A stretch of DNA of 64,000 bases from Rhizophagus clarus (lineage: Eukaryota > Glomeromycota > Glomeromycetes > Glomerales > Glomeraceae), in contig BLAL01000196.1 in assembly GCA_015698045.1 (NCBI GenBank), positions 1,178,001 through 1,242,000 on the forward strand. Direction: 5' to 3'. The notes under the pieces are model-generated. The model was not told the DNA's origin. It saw nothing but the letters and a program-made list of their open reading frames with translations, and searched no databases. Position 1 is the stretch's first letter. Every line of letters begins with the position of its first letter. Shown one piece after another: positions 8,651 through 20,500 of this stretch. The position numbers and the translations under genes were made by a program.

Positions 8651-11568
8651 CTATTTAAACTTTCTCTTTTTTACCGGATTTTTTTTTCTCGATTTCCTTG
8701 GGGTCTTGAAACAATCAAAAAAAAATTTAACTGAATGTGGTGGTGAAGAAACTGAGCGTGATGGTGAAGAAAATTGGCCAACTTCCATTAATTCATTTAA
8801 CAGGTCATCTCCTGACTTAATATTGGCGTTGTTCCGAATATTCAGGACTTGTAGATTGTTCTTTATGATAATCTGTGAAAACGAAACACAATGAATAATA
8901 GGAAGCTGAAGAAAATTGGAACCATAATTACAAGAATAAATTTTTTCTCACCTTATACTGATAAATGGACGCTAGAAGCTTGAGAAAGGATCTTAACCCC
9001 ACTTCTGAAAACTTACTATCTACATTGTGAGATAGGGGGTCTTTGCGAAAAATGCAAATCGTCCCACCAGCACGCCATAATCTAGCGAATTGGATCCATA
9101 ACCCAAGATGTAAAATGCCAATTACCTGTATTTTATTTGCTTTCTGATCATCATAATCTACAGCCCTCATTAGGTCAGCATACATATCACGAAGAGTCTT
9201 TGGCATCTTGAATGTCTCGTGAAGATATTTCTGATCTGAAGCTCCTGAATAAGATCTTGCTCCTTCGATGGCTCCAACTTCAAGAAGTTTGTCAACAGCA
9301 TATATTATTCCGTCAATTTTGCGACCTATGAGCTTTCTTGTGTGTGTGTTTGCTTTTCGACCTCGGTTCTTCCTGTTTGCACTACTCAGTGACGGTGCAT
9401 CAGTTCTATAAACGGTGATAAATAAATCATTGATATTAAAAAAAAAGAAAGTTTATGATAATTTATTCTTGAATATGATTAAAACCTATTGATGTCGGTA
9501 CCCAGTTGGATGTCCCTAATACAGAAATCTATGCACGTTCCAAAAAGTGAAACTGTGAACCAATCTTCATATTGACTTCTAATTAATGGGGCATCCACAT
9601 TTTCATACAGATTGCAAAGTGTTCTTGTGGCCATTTGGATCCATTCTTGTTCGTAATGTTTGTTGACATCGTATTCTTCCTCCTCTTTAAGGTATGACGC
9701 CATCGCTATTGCACGTAGCTCTTTTAACGTTTTTTTTCCATATTTAGTAAGCTCTTTTGCAATGTCGCGCGGAACCGGTGGAACCCCAATTGGATCTTTT
9801 GTTAATTCCTTCCACTCCTCTTTATCAAATAATGCTTCGATATCCTTGTCGTCAAAGTCAACAATGAAGGAATGGGCATGACTAATAATATGTTAGTATC
9901 ATGAATGATAAGATAAAAAGAATTTAATTTTCGAGAAACTTACTGCTCATATTGCATGTCTTTGGCGAATTCAAAGAGTATATCCTCCACTATTCTGCCT
10001 GTACTGCTCAATCGCAACTTCGAAGAATCTGGGATAGCATCATAAGCCATCCGGAAAGCCACCTTGTCAACTTCCGGGGGAGTATCATTATCTTCGTTTA
10101 TATCATCCGCAACATTTTCCTCATCTGTCTCGTCATAATCAAGCGCTTCAAGATCCGATTCAACTTCAAATGGCATAATCTTACTTCCACAATAAGGACA
10201 ATATCTCATTAGTTCATAGATATTGATCTAAAGAATAAAGAAGGTAAATCTTATTTATCCATTGTAAGATCCGATTTTAAATGTATTTGCCTCCATGTCA
10301 CAATCGGAGCAACGAGACGACTTATCCAGCTTATGCTTCTCTGCCCGGTGATTAATCTACAAAGAGTGAAAGCGAGATAAAGAATATATATCCCGAATTA
10401 ATTTATCTGTTATGAATGGCGATCATTTTATGTGAGTATCATACCTCACCCTCCTCATTGTCCGTTTCATCTTTCAATTTTTGCAGTTTCTTTAAAAGCA
10501 GATTAGACGATTTTTTTTTGGCTGGACTTTTGAAAAAACTGTCAACCTCGTCACTCAAATCCTACAGAAATACAAGGTCAGTATTATGAAATGATATAAA
10601 AAAAAGAATGTCAATAATTATTACTTACCCTCCTTTCCACATAATTAGAATCGTAATCGGAACTTGCATCTATTTCTGTTTCAGAATAATTAAATGGTCG
10701 GTTTGTTTTCCTAAGCACCTTCCCGGGATCCTTTTCCTAAAGAAATCGTAAACCAATTATAAGATGTAACTAACCTAATGACCGTGTTCTTAACCGGACT
10801 CACATTGTCTTCAAAGCCACTCCTATTTTCGAGCTTTTTTGTGATTGCTTTTCGTAGAAGACGGCCTTGAACTCGCACGTCTTTTGTTGCGTCTAGAATG
10901 TGCAAGTTCTAAAAAAATAGACCATTCAGTATGCAAATCAAGATGTAGTAAAGGTTTCGAGAATTAACATGCCAACCTCTTCGATATCAATCTTATTCTC
11001 CAGTTCTCTCTTTGTCCAATATTGTTTCACCACCTCCGACTTGCTTTGATCCTGTTTTAAGGAAAGAGTTATTCTGGTTCGGAACGCTTGAAGGGGAGTA
11101 TTTTTAATTACTGGCCAAAGGGACATACACAGCACAGAGGCCCTAACTCCAAAACACAGAGGTTCAGCGGAGGTAGTGTAAAATCCATACCAGCACAGAG
11201 GCATATTCTCCCATTGACACGGAGGTCAAACAAATGTTTCCTCACGACATGGGTTTGACACAGAGGTCAAACAAATGTCCCTCACGAAACGAAAGGTCGT
11301 TTGGAAGAGGATGGGATAGGACGATGGCACACGACATATTTACGTAACAAAAAAAGCAGTATGAAAGAAATAAAACCTTAAAAGCATCCATGCAAGCGCG
11401 TGCAGTCACTCTTCGATCTTGCTCTGTATTAACGTCTTTGGCAATAGAACTAAGTGTTCCTTTGTATAGGCTGTAGGCTTTCTTTTTGTCCGTCGGAAGT
11501 TTGTGCTCCAAGAAGCTAATTAGCGAGCAGGAAGTCAAATCGTCGAAGTATTTGTCAAACTTAGGCAT
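8651..11568 (-). CDS. Intact 10-exon gene: nuclear zinc-ribbon protein, lineage-specific family
   Basis: Reconstructed exons: 11568-11377, 11051-10977, 10908-10804, 10736-10629, 10561-10445, 10356-10291, 10227-9944, 9881-9486, 9405-8952 and 8872-8651. They sum to 2019 nt and give 672 aa with no internal stop. Start MPKFDKYFDDLTSCSLIS was chosen because the frame enters the first donor cleanly and no upstream ATG is separated by a splice signal. Introns are mostly 62-88 bp with GTGAGT/GTAAGT donors, and one has an ACTAAC branch site; intron 1 is 325 bp and holds a local duplication (GGTCAAACAAATGT, twice). Residues 215-234 form C-x2-C-x12-C-x2-C, a zinc ribbon (CSDC...CPYC); residues 245-263 are acidic. 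The C-terminus (655-672, KTPRKSRKKNPVKKRKFK) is a bipartite nuclear signal. Residues 449-599 include GRKIDGIIYAVDKLLEVGAI and MPKTLRDMYADLMRA, which I remember from an expanded Rhizophagus family of unknown role. A nuclear, nucleic-acid-related role is inference. Confidence 0.85.
11052..11376 (-). other. Oversized first intron with a local duplication
   Basis: The first intron of the 672-aa gene is about four to five times longer than its other introns. It contains two copies of a segment GGAGGTCAAACAAATG/AGAGGTCAAACAAATG followed by a CCTCACGA block, at about 11222-11247 and 11262-11287. The inner part is GC-richer. It may be a small insertion into a formerly short intron. No coding frame continuing exon 1 was found in it. 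Confidence 0.45.
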
Positions 11569-11739
11569 AATGCGGAAAAAAAAAAGATTTAACGCGTAAT
11601 CGAATATGATTAGGACTTTGATTATGTCATGACCGCACGTCTGAAATGTGTGACAGTTACGCCGAATATATTGCTTTAGAGTACAACTGTAAATGTCAAT
11701 TTTCTTGACTGTCATAAATTTGACTTCGCATTTTTTATC

Positions 11740-12950
11740 TTTAGAAAAAAATTTTTACACTTTTTAAAAACATTAAAGAATAAAGAATAAAAAATATGTA
11801 TTTTATACTTTTCATACTTTAAAAAAGAATAAATATTTTGCACAATTTTATTAAATAAAAGATTTTATTAAATGTTATATTTATACATGAAATATTGTAA
11901 TTTATTAAAAAACGTGTCTACTAATATATTATTACAAAAAAAAAATAATAAAAGATAACTCCACACAAATATTTTAAGCTAGTTCCAATAAAAATCAATA
12001 TACATAAAGTTTAAAACAACATTAATTAAAGCTTATTTCACTTGTTTCTCTTGACCAAAGTGTTTAAAAAAATAAAATACATCTTAGTATTATAAAAATA
12101 TAACTTCGTGAAAATTAATACAAATATACAAGCATCCCATACTTCATAAACAACTTTTCTTAAGCACTTTTCACCTGTTTAATATGCCCAACTGCTGAAA
12201 TTATGTTGTGAAATCTCTATAAAATGCGTTTGTTAATGAAATATTTATAGCTTTAAAATATAGTTTTACGCCTGAAGTGCTACTAGTGAAAAATATTTAA
12301 CCTTATTTAACAGAAATTTGAAATATTAAAAAATATTTTTAAAATATGAAAAGGGAAAGAGAGAGTGAAGAGAAAAGTTTTTTATCACGTTAAATGATAA
12401 ATAAATAATTAGTATAGCTGATGATGATGAACTAATCAGATTTCCCTTTGGTTTGTCTCTAATGGAATGGTCAGGCAGCTAATTTAACATTTTGGTCACA
12501 CATTTCAGACATGCTTTTTAACCCCTCCCCTATTTTAGAGAATTATGAATCGCTATAGAAGGAAACTGTGTAATATTATCTTAGTCTAACCCAATTTCTA
12601 ACCCTTCCCTAATGATGATTATATTAATCAATATCCTATTATTAACCATTTCATTTGTGCCTTCGTGATCCTCAAAAAATCCTGAAATGAAAAATACTGT
12701 TAGCTTGTAATCCTGAGTTGCTTCATTGAAATGCATAGTCATAACTGAAATACTCTCACTTTAATTATGCAATGTTTTATACAATTTTTTTTTCACAAAT
12801 TTTTTTCATATTGTGGTATGATGACAATAAATTTAGTCCAGATTGGCTTTTTTACCTTTTAGTTACTAGAGGCTTACATAGTGGAAAAACTAATATGGTT
12901 ATTATTCTTATTCTAAGTAACAAATTTCAACGTATATTTAAAAGTAAAAA
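11740..12950. other. AT-rich intergenic region
   Basis: This is upstream of the intact gene. It holds A/T runs and no supported gene, and the short open frames here are unsupported. It could contain the promoter of the 672-aa gene but no motif stands out. Confidence 0.4.
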
Positions 12951-12956
12951 AAGGAT

Positions 12957-13693
12957 TAGTGTTGCAATCCTTCTACCCGCCATCTGTATCTGGGTCAGAT
13001 TATCTAACATCTGTCATTATTCAGATAAAATTTTATCAGATGGTCAGATAATCTGACTATCTGTGACAGATTATCTGGATACCTGTATAATTTTCATAAT
13101 TCCAGCCAGAACATTAAAAATTACCATATAAAGGAATAGTATAACTCAGAGTTTCTATTTTTGGCGATAGAATTTTACAAAAAAATTTCTAGTTTTTTTT
13201 AAAATTGCCTTAATTGGAATTTTGTGTAACTGATGATATTTCCATAAAAGGAAACCATCTAAAGCAGGGTAAGTCACCAATTTATATAGATTTTTAACTC
13301 GCATTATGGTATTAAGATATTGCGAATGTAACAAATAGTCGTATAACATATAGGATTTTATTAACTAAAAAATTTCTGTCACCAGAATATTTAATAAAAA
13401 TGAAAGAGTAGAGAAATGTGACACAGATGACAAATATTTTATTATGATCACATGATTTGCCCTTGCTTTAGATATCCCCCATAAAAGGCAATTTTTATCA
13501 ATTCTGCTCAGAATTATAAAATTAGTAATACAATATATGATATCTGTGAGATATCCTACCAGATTACCAATCAGATTATCCTCAAATATCTGTTAGGGTA
13601 TCCAGATAATATCAAATCTGTTTTTTCCAGATATCTGTACCAAACAAATTGAATGGATGATAGATGATAGGATATTTACAGATTGCAACACTA
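12957..13693. mobile_element. hAT-like MITE of about 737 bp
   Basis: The ends are inverted: TAGTGTTGCAATC at the left and GATTGCAACACTA at the right. Flanking 8-mers AAAAGGAT and AAGGAGAT look like a decayed target-site duplication, not an exact one. The subterminal regions are packed with CAGATAATCTG, ATCTGTGACAGAT and GATATCTG motifs in both orientations, as is common for transposase-binding subterminal repeats. No coding sequence is seen inside. The TAGTG start and an 8-bp TSD fit the hAT superfamily. Confidence 0.65.
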
Positions 13694-14435
13694 AAGGAGA
13701 TAGATATTATTATCACGTGTCTAATCTGTGGTGATAACTAACGTACTGTGCTTAAAAAGAGCTTAAGTTTTCAATAATATAATCTCGAATAGAAAGGGTT
13801 AAAGTTTCTTAAGAGACACGAAATGTATAAAATGAAATGTTCACGAATATAATACTCAAACACTACAAACTAATTACTACAAACAAAACACACCACAATA
13901 AAACAAAAATAATAACTACTAATACTTCGGATAACACAATCTAAACTTCCTGTTAGATTATCCTGGTGCATGTTAATCACTTTTTATTAGAGAAAAATAC
14001 TATTCTTTTATATTTTTATTCCTAATCTACTTGCACATATAGCAATTTTGCGCCTACAAACTTACCAATAGCACAATTATAATCAAGTACAATTAAATTC
14101 TTGATTACTATTCTATAAGTTTCACATATTCATATAATTCGTATGATCTAACAAGTTTTCTTCCTAACTAATTAAGTAATTTCACTAATAATATTATAAT
14201 AATTAACCTGACATTTATAATTGAATATTTATGAGTCAAATAATAATAATACTAAATGTGTGTGAGCAACTAATAAAACTATATAAACTAAAGATAAATG
14301 TTTCATATTATAATATACTCGGCTATAACTATGAGACTTCTATGCAATACACCAGGTGACTTATTTGATCTCCAACTATTTCCATGGGTAATTCTGATAA
14401 CAACTTGAATAATTTTCACTTCCGCCTAAAATTTT
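13694..14435. other. AT-rich intergenic region
   Basis: A run of A-rich sequence (13850-13960) is the only notable texture. No gene, RNA or element ends were recognised. Confidence 0.4.
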
Positions 14436-14439
14436 GGTA

Positions 14440-14696
14440 ACAATATATTAAAAATGATCATTTCATTTTAGTTGGAAAATATACTGAACTTAAATAAGAA
14501 CTAATAAAAAATACTATCCACATTTTTGCAAATAGTCCTATACCATATCGAGAGAATATCACATTTCAAATAATAAAAGCAGAAAAAATTTCAGATATAA
14601 GCAAATTTTTCCTAAAAAGAAGTACTGTTGTTGTTTTTGAAGATCTTTATGCTGAATCAAAAAAAAATATAAGAACATATAGTCCTTTATTTCATT
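14440..14696 (+). pseudogene. Fragment paralogous to the remnant at 0.8-4.2 kb
   Basis: The plus strand reads NDHFILVGKYTELK, an in-frame stop, then [20 protein letters not shown] and [20 protein letters not shown]. The corresponding segment at 3722-3945 reads [35 protein letters not shown] and [16 protein letters not shown]. Shared landmarks are ND-x-x-x-(L/V)-(I/V)G, IFANS/IIANS, ENITFQ and TV(V)(V/I)FE. So this is a second, diverged and truncated member of the same unidentified family. Nothing else of the protein is seen nearby. Confidence 0.5.
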
Positions 14697-15890
14697 AGTG
14701 ATTGGCATCAAAACATATCTTCTATATACATGATTCAGAAATATCAAGCTGTACTAAAGATAATTCGTAAAAATATCTCACATCTAGTTATGTTCCAAGG
14801 CAGTAGTAGTTAAGACAGGACTCCAAACAATATATAAATATGTTAGATTTGAGTTTGCTTAATGATCATATAAAAAAAAACCCTATGTAAGACTTTTATT
14901 TGCTTATTTTAATATAAAATTTTTAGTTGGTTAGATATTTAAATGCGTAGTTAAACTTATTTTTATTTCAGCTCAGTAATTATATTTGTATATATATATA
15001 GAGAAAATTTTAATTTCACACGTATATCAAAAAAAATTTTTTACAAAAAATTTTTTTAAACTAATACTTCTTTTCTATTATTTTACACATTTTAATTTTA
15101 TAAACTCAATATTATATTTAATATTTATAAAAAAAATCATGTTTTTATAATAATATTCTTATATTTTTATTTTTTGTTTGCTAATTTTACTCATATATAA
15201 AATGAATTTTAGACAAATGAAATTACTTTTTATGTCTAAGCAAATTGTTCAGCAGTGTAAAAAGTATTTGTATTTCAATTTTTATGATTCTAAGTATAAT
15301 ATTTGTGAAGATAATTATATTTTTTAAACAGTACTAACTCCAAAAAAATTTTTTTTTCTCTTTTAACTTTAAGATGTAATAACATCACTTTGATCAAATG
15401 GAATTACTTTTTTATGTTTAAAAAGTTGTTCAGTGATGTCAAATCTACCTGTATATAAATTTTTATAATGATTGGACTAATATTTGTAAAGTATTGGCTA
15501 TTTTTGTATTATCAATTTTTTTGCAAAAACCTATTTTGCAAATTCAGAGTATGATTTCACCACTTTGGTCAAATGAAATTATTTATTATAATTAAATTAT
15601 CTTTTTATACTTAAATAAAGTTATATATGTCAGAAAAAAAATTGCTTAGCAGAATAAAAAATTCAAAGGTTATAATAAGAGTTTGCTTAGCATAACTTAA
15701 AATAATTTGCTTATTGATTATAGTAAATTTTGAAATTTTTATCTGACCTATATATATATTGTTCGGGTTCTGATGGTATATATCAGATAATAAAATTTTC
15801 TTGTCAAATTTCTGTGACCACGTGATCTCAGAAAATACGTGATTTTTTATTTTTGAATATTAACATACTAATACTACATTACGCAGACAT

Positions 15891-16040
15891 GCAATTTGAA
15901 ATAAATAGTCCTAGTGAGACTGATTCGTTAAAATAATGTATTAGCAAGTTTAAAGCTGAAAACAATAATAATATGGCCAAAAATATTGAGCTTAAGGCTA
16001 AAGTTGTGCAATTAGAAGACAAGCAATTGTAAAACGTATT
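15891..16040 (+). pseudogene. Short coiled-coil coding fragment in the composite core
   Basis: From an ATG at 15891 the frame reads MQFEINSPSETDSLK, a TAA, then CISKFKAENNNNMAKNIELK and AKVVQLEDKQL. The heptad pattern suggests a coiled coil. Stops are at positions where Gln fits. It may be the start of the protein whose continuation lies at 16460-16925. Confidence 0.4.
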
Positions 16041-16459
16041 AATAAAAAATCTATTATCTATATCATGAAAAACGTGATCATATATTAATCTAGCAAAATT
16101 TCAGTTGGGACACCTCTGCCAAAATAATTTTTCCTTGTTGACTAATAATCGGGTATCATATGTATACTTGATCAGAGCTTTCTAGCAGATCTTTCGTGAT
16201 ATTGACACATAAATTTTTTCACACTAATTACCCAAATGCAGTAAATGCTCAGAATTCTTTGAATTCTTAAATTCTTAGAATTTTTTATTTTTTTTGTATG
16301 AAATGACTAATAATATACTTACACCATTTTTTCATGTATATTACTCGAAGCAACTTAACCAATTTTCTTGATCCATAAAAATAGATATATGGTGACATCT
16401 TACATAAATACCCATTATCGCTAAAACAGACAAGTGGTATTTACTTTAAAGTAAAAGAT

Positions 16460-16925
16460 ATGTTAAATCAGGTGGTTGAAAAATATATTAAGAAAAAAGA
16501 GCATCAAAGAATGAAGCCTATTACCAGTGACTGTGAAAATTTATTAAGAAAAGAAAATGAAGAGCTGTATATATTAAAGCAGATATTGGAAAAAAAGATT
16601 GAAGAGCTTCTCGACTTACAAGAGCAATATAAGTCTCATGAAGTAGCTATAATCAGATTTTTGGAGAAGAGTGGCAGGAAAGTTACCCAATTATCAGATT
16701 CAGTAACTTTCTTTAAAAGTACAATTCCTAATATGAAAAAGCTATTGCATTAGCAGAAAAGTCTATTGATATGTTAGAGAATAAATGCCAGTATTTGGAA
16801 GATATTATTTCTGCTAAGAATAGGAAAATTATCACTCTTACTGATAAGATCTCTTTGTACATAAGTTATAATGATATAAATATAGAATTGGAAGTATATT
16901 TTAGCATTGATGGAAGAAAATTATA
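16460..16925 (+). pseudogene. Coiled-coil protein remnant
   Basis: An ATG at 16460 opens 97 codons, including KYIKKKEHQRMKPITSDCEN, LLRKENEELYILKQILEKKI and LEKSGRKVTQLSDSV, a long Glu/Lys/Leu coiled coil. The frame then appears to shift by one base near 16740 and continues AIALAEKSIDMLENKCQYLE and DIISAKNRKIITLTDKIS. No catalytic motif is present. The protein lies wholly within the composite element core, so it may be element cargo. I cannot name a family. Confidence 0.45.
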
Positions 16926-18373
16926 AATGAAGAAGCGTAGTGAATCTAAACATGATCTAGAAACCAGAAGAAAATATATTTTTCATCTTTAGACTTAAGA
17001 AATTCTACTTATCCAGCTTTAAAGGAGAATCCCAATCCAGCCTAATCGTTAATAGATCATTTATCAGCTTAGTGAAATCAAAGACTACAAAATTTTTATC
17101 TCACAAATGCTTATCAATGATCTTTAGACACTTTTTTTGGATTATCTGTATATTGACGCATAATTCTATAGATATCGTCTTAACATGATCCCGAACAATA
17201 TATATATAGGTCAGATGAAAATTTCAAAATTTACTATGATCAATAAGCAAATTATTTTAAGTTTTGCTAAGCAAACTCTTATTATAACCTTTGAATTTTT
17301 TATTCTGCTAAGCAATTTTTTTTCTGACATATATAACTTTATTTAAATATAAAAAGATAATTTAATTATAATAAATATATATATAGTAATAGTAAATTAA
17401 TTTTTTATATCATTGTGAAAAAAAATTGTGAAATTAATTCACTAAATATTAATAAATTAATAATATAAAATGATATACAACTTTGGAATTTTTAATTTTA
17501 ATTAATATTAATATAATATTAATGTACTATTGCTATTTTAAAAATAGTTTTAAAATTTGGGAATTTTTTTATAAATATTATTATATTTAGATTTATAAAA
17601 ATTAGAATATAAATTATTGCCAACCCTTATAAACAACTTCTTAAAGTTAACAAGTTGATTTAAAATAAAAAAAATTACACTTTAAAATTAAAATCACTTA
17701 AATGATAAATAATTAAAAGTACAAAAGTTGGTCGCATTCCACGAATATTAATCCAATCATTCTAAAATTTTTACTGTAGGTAGATTTGACTTTGCTGAAT
17801 AACTTTACTTAAGCGGAAAAAGGCGATTTCATTTGACCAAAATTCATTTTATATATGAGTAAAATTAGCAAACAAAAAATAAGAATATGGGAATATTATT
17901 ATAAAAACATGATTTTTTTTATAAATATTAAATACAATATTGTGTTTGTAAAATTAAAATGTGTAAAATAATAGAAAAGAAGTATCAGTTTAAAAAAATT
18001 TTTTGTAAAAAAATTTTTTTGATATACGTAAATTTTCTTTCTCTATATATATGAAAATCTTTGTTATACGAATAAGGGGTTCTGCTACACAAATATAATT
18101 ACTGAGCTAAAATAAAAAATAAGTTCAACTACGCATTTAAATATCTAATCAACTAAAAATTTTATATTAAAATAAGCATATAAAAGTCTTACATAGGGTT
18201 TTTTTTTTATATGATCATTAAGCAAACTCAAATCTAACATATTTATATATTGTTCGGGATCCTATATCATCCACACAAAAAAAATACAGATGAATATGTG
18301 AAAAATAATTGGTCACCAGGGCACTTTATTGATATAGGAAAAATAAAATACAAATTTATTATATATACATGAT

Positions 18374-19026
18374 TTATTCAGAATCTATATTTGAACTGTT
18401 TTTGTTTCTCTTGGATTTAATTAGAGGTGCATTAAAAAGTAAAGATATATTAATTATCAAAATATTTTGTAAAATTAGAAGTATCTTTACAAATTTGTTA
18501 CAGTAGATGAGTCCAATTTTTGCACAGAGATTTCTGCTTCGTAAAGATGGTAATAACAATGAATCTTTTCCATATTCCTAATAAGAACATTTAACCGTAT
18601 TATTCGTCTAGCAACTTGTATTCTGATAATTCTGAATTCGCCTTTATCAGGTTCAAACGATTTATGAATCCAATACATCCCATTATTGATTTCACGTCAT
18701 AACTTTATATCATCATCTTTTTTCTTCTATGACATGCAAGACAAATGGGAACTTTTAACATATATGAGCTCATATTTTTTTCCACTATGCTTTATTATGA
18801 ACATAATGTCTGGCTATCTTCCTGTTTTCCCTTTACCTTTCCTATTTACACTAGCCAAACTTTGACGTTCAGCACTAAAAGAATAATATTAATATTAGTC
18901 TAAAAGTTTTTGTAATACTATTATCCTAATTATATTACAACTTACATGCTAACATAAGATGACCTTCTTAAAGGGAGACCTTTTAATATAACCTGAATAG
19001 TAGGTACAATTACGTTAGTCCACATA
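18374..19026 (-). pseudogene. Remnant of an unidentified protein (KPD...ECS-type family)
   Basis: The upstream piece at 19026-18945 reads LMWTNVIVPTIQVILKGLPL then RRSSYVSM and ends at a GTAAGT donor. A second exon from about 18890 reads SAERQSLASVNRKGKGKTGR, PDIMFIIKHSGKKYELIYVK, KKKDDDIKL, REINNGMYWIHKSFEPDKGE, FRIIRIQVARRIIRLNVLIR and YYHLYEAEISVQK. It ends after ILLILQNILIINISLLFNAP. There is one probable single-base frame change near 18490 and about three stops where Gln or Trp fits the context. The pattern matches a Rhizophagus multi-copy family that I remember but cannot name. It is truncated at the N-terminus. Confidence 0.5.
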
Positions 19027-19099
19027 AGTACCTTTATTTTGTGATTTTACAAACTTAGAATTAAACACAGGATTATTCTATAAATCGTTAAGAGAACTC

Positions 19100-19400
19100 A
19101 AAATTCTTGATATGACTAGTATTCTGAACAGGTCGAGTCAATTCAGATGACCTGTCAGATTGACTTGAAATATTCAGTCAGGTCATCAAAATTGTGACCC
19201 AACCTCAGGTCAGGTCATAGTTTGACTGACCCGATTGACTTATTTAACCTGAAGTTAAAAAAATAGTTTTTTGACGTTTTTTTTTAATTTAAACACTTAA
19301 AGCTTAAAAGAAAACATTTTTTCTAATATAAACACTTAACGTTTAAAAGAAAGCATTTTTTTAAAAAAATTAAAGCTTTTAAAAAATGCATTTTTTGGCA
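19100..19400. repeat. TCAGGTCA-rich block and T-rich low complexity
   Basis: Around 19128-19250 the motif GGTCA/TGACC recurs in both orientations (TCAGGTCAGGTCATAG, GTCAGATTGACTTG). This resembles the subterminal part of a DNA transposon, but no matching second end was found. A duplicated TTTAAACACTTAA segment follows at about 19280-19370. Confidence 0.35.
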
Positions 19401-19429
19401 TTTTTTTTAATCAATCCCTATAAAAATTA

Positions 19430-20030
19430 TGGATACGGTTATTATACGATATTGCCGTATTTTGCAAACAGTATTATTATAGTATATATACAGTATGATT
19501 AAAGTATTATACCAGTATTTGCACATACGATATACATTTAGTATTTTGCATACCGTATCATATATACGGTATTTATAAATATGAAGATTTGTACACTTTA
19601 TACTTGTATGCAGTATATTATCCCTGTTTATAACGTATGTTTTATACTGGCATTTATTTGCGAACCGTATAATGTCCCAGTGTTTAATGTATGTTTTATA
19701 CTGGCATTTATTTGCAATCTGTATAATATCCCGGTATATAATGTATGTTTTATACTGGTCTTTATTTGCGAACCGTATAATGTTCCAGTGTATAACGTAT
19801 GTTTTATACTGGTCGAGCAGTATAATGTCCCAGTTTACGATGTATATTTTATACTGGCTGAACAGTATAATGTTCCAGTTTATGACATATGGTTTATACT
19901 GGTCAACAGTATAATGGCCATATTTACGACGTATGTTTTATACTGGTCGACAGTATAATGTCCCAGTTTACGACGTATGTTTTATACTGATAATTATTCA
20001 TTTATGACGTATCTTTTATAATTCGTATAT
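19430..20030. repeat. Minisatellite, irregular units of about 42-70 bp
   Basis: The units share GTATAATGTCCCAGT, a CGTATGTTTTATACTGG core and variable spacers (for example TCTTTATTTGCGAACC). About nine units are visible from 19560 to 20010. Because several units have lengths divisible by three, long open frames arise that translate as repeated YNVPVYNVCFIL-like text; I regard these as repeat artefacts and not as genes. Confidence 0.75.
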
Positions 20031-20209
20031 TTATATCATTAGTATATAGTATTAAATAGTAATAATATCCTTTTATTTGTTATAATTATTGTCAATTAAT
20101 TTATTTATTATTTTGTTCTTGTTGAGTAAATTTTATTATTTAAATTATAATATAATAAAGAATGATTACAAAACTTCTATTTAAAGATAAAAATCAATAA
20201 AACAAGTTA

Positions 20210-20500
20210 CAATCAGTAGTGATACAATTAAAGGTAAAAAAAGAAAGTTTAAGAAAATACAATCAGTAATGATAAAAGAAGGTATAGTTAGTAGCGATAA
20301 ATAGTAGCACAATTAATTATTAGTAGCGATAAAAAAAAAGTACAATTAGTAGCGAAAAAGTGAGGTATAATTAGTAGTGATAAAAAGAAAGTACAGTTAG
20401 TAGCGATAAAAAAGAAGGTACAGTTAGCGATAAAAAGAAGGTATAGTTAGCGATAAAAAGAAGGTAAAGTTAGTAGTGATAAAAACCAAGAAATACAACT
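20210..20500. repeat. Minisatellite of about 25-30 bp built on AGTTAGTAGCGATAAAAAGAAGG
   Basis: About nine irregular copies of GATAAAAAGAAGGTA(T/C)AGTTAGTAGC. No coding content. Confidence 0.75.

Larger units (their letters stand above)
14818..18262. mobile_element. Composite element: two inverted arms of about 1 kb around a 1.4-kb core
   Basis: The left arm (about 14823-15767) and right arm (17190-18257) are long inverted copies. Each arm is itself bounded by the same inverted motif, CCCGAACAATATATA at one end and TATATATTGTTCGGG at the other. The outermost ends are GGACTCCAAACAATATATAA and, inverted, GGATCCCGAACAATATATAA. The best-conserved parts are the outer roughly 410 bp and inner roughly 188 bp of each arm; the middle has diverged and contains short tandem repeats with TCAAATCTACCTG. 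The structure fits two copies of one MITE in opposite orientation, or one foldback-type element. The core holds coiled-coil coding remnants. Superfamily is not known and no clean TSD was found. Confidence 0.7.

Noticed and set aside
12772-13056. 94-codon ORF
   Set aside because: Overlaps the left end of the TIR element at 12957 and shows no motif.
14818-18262. LTR retroelement
   Set aside because: The terminal copies are inverted, not direct, and no polymerase-like coding sequence is present.
19581-19958. 125-codon frame with YNVPVYNVCFIL repeats
   Set aside because: Minisatellite translation; a second overlapping frame is equally open.
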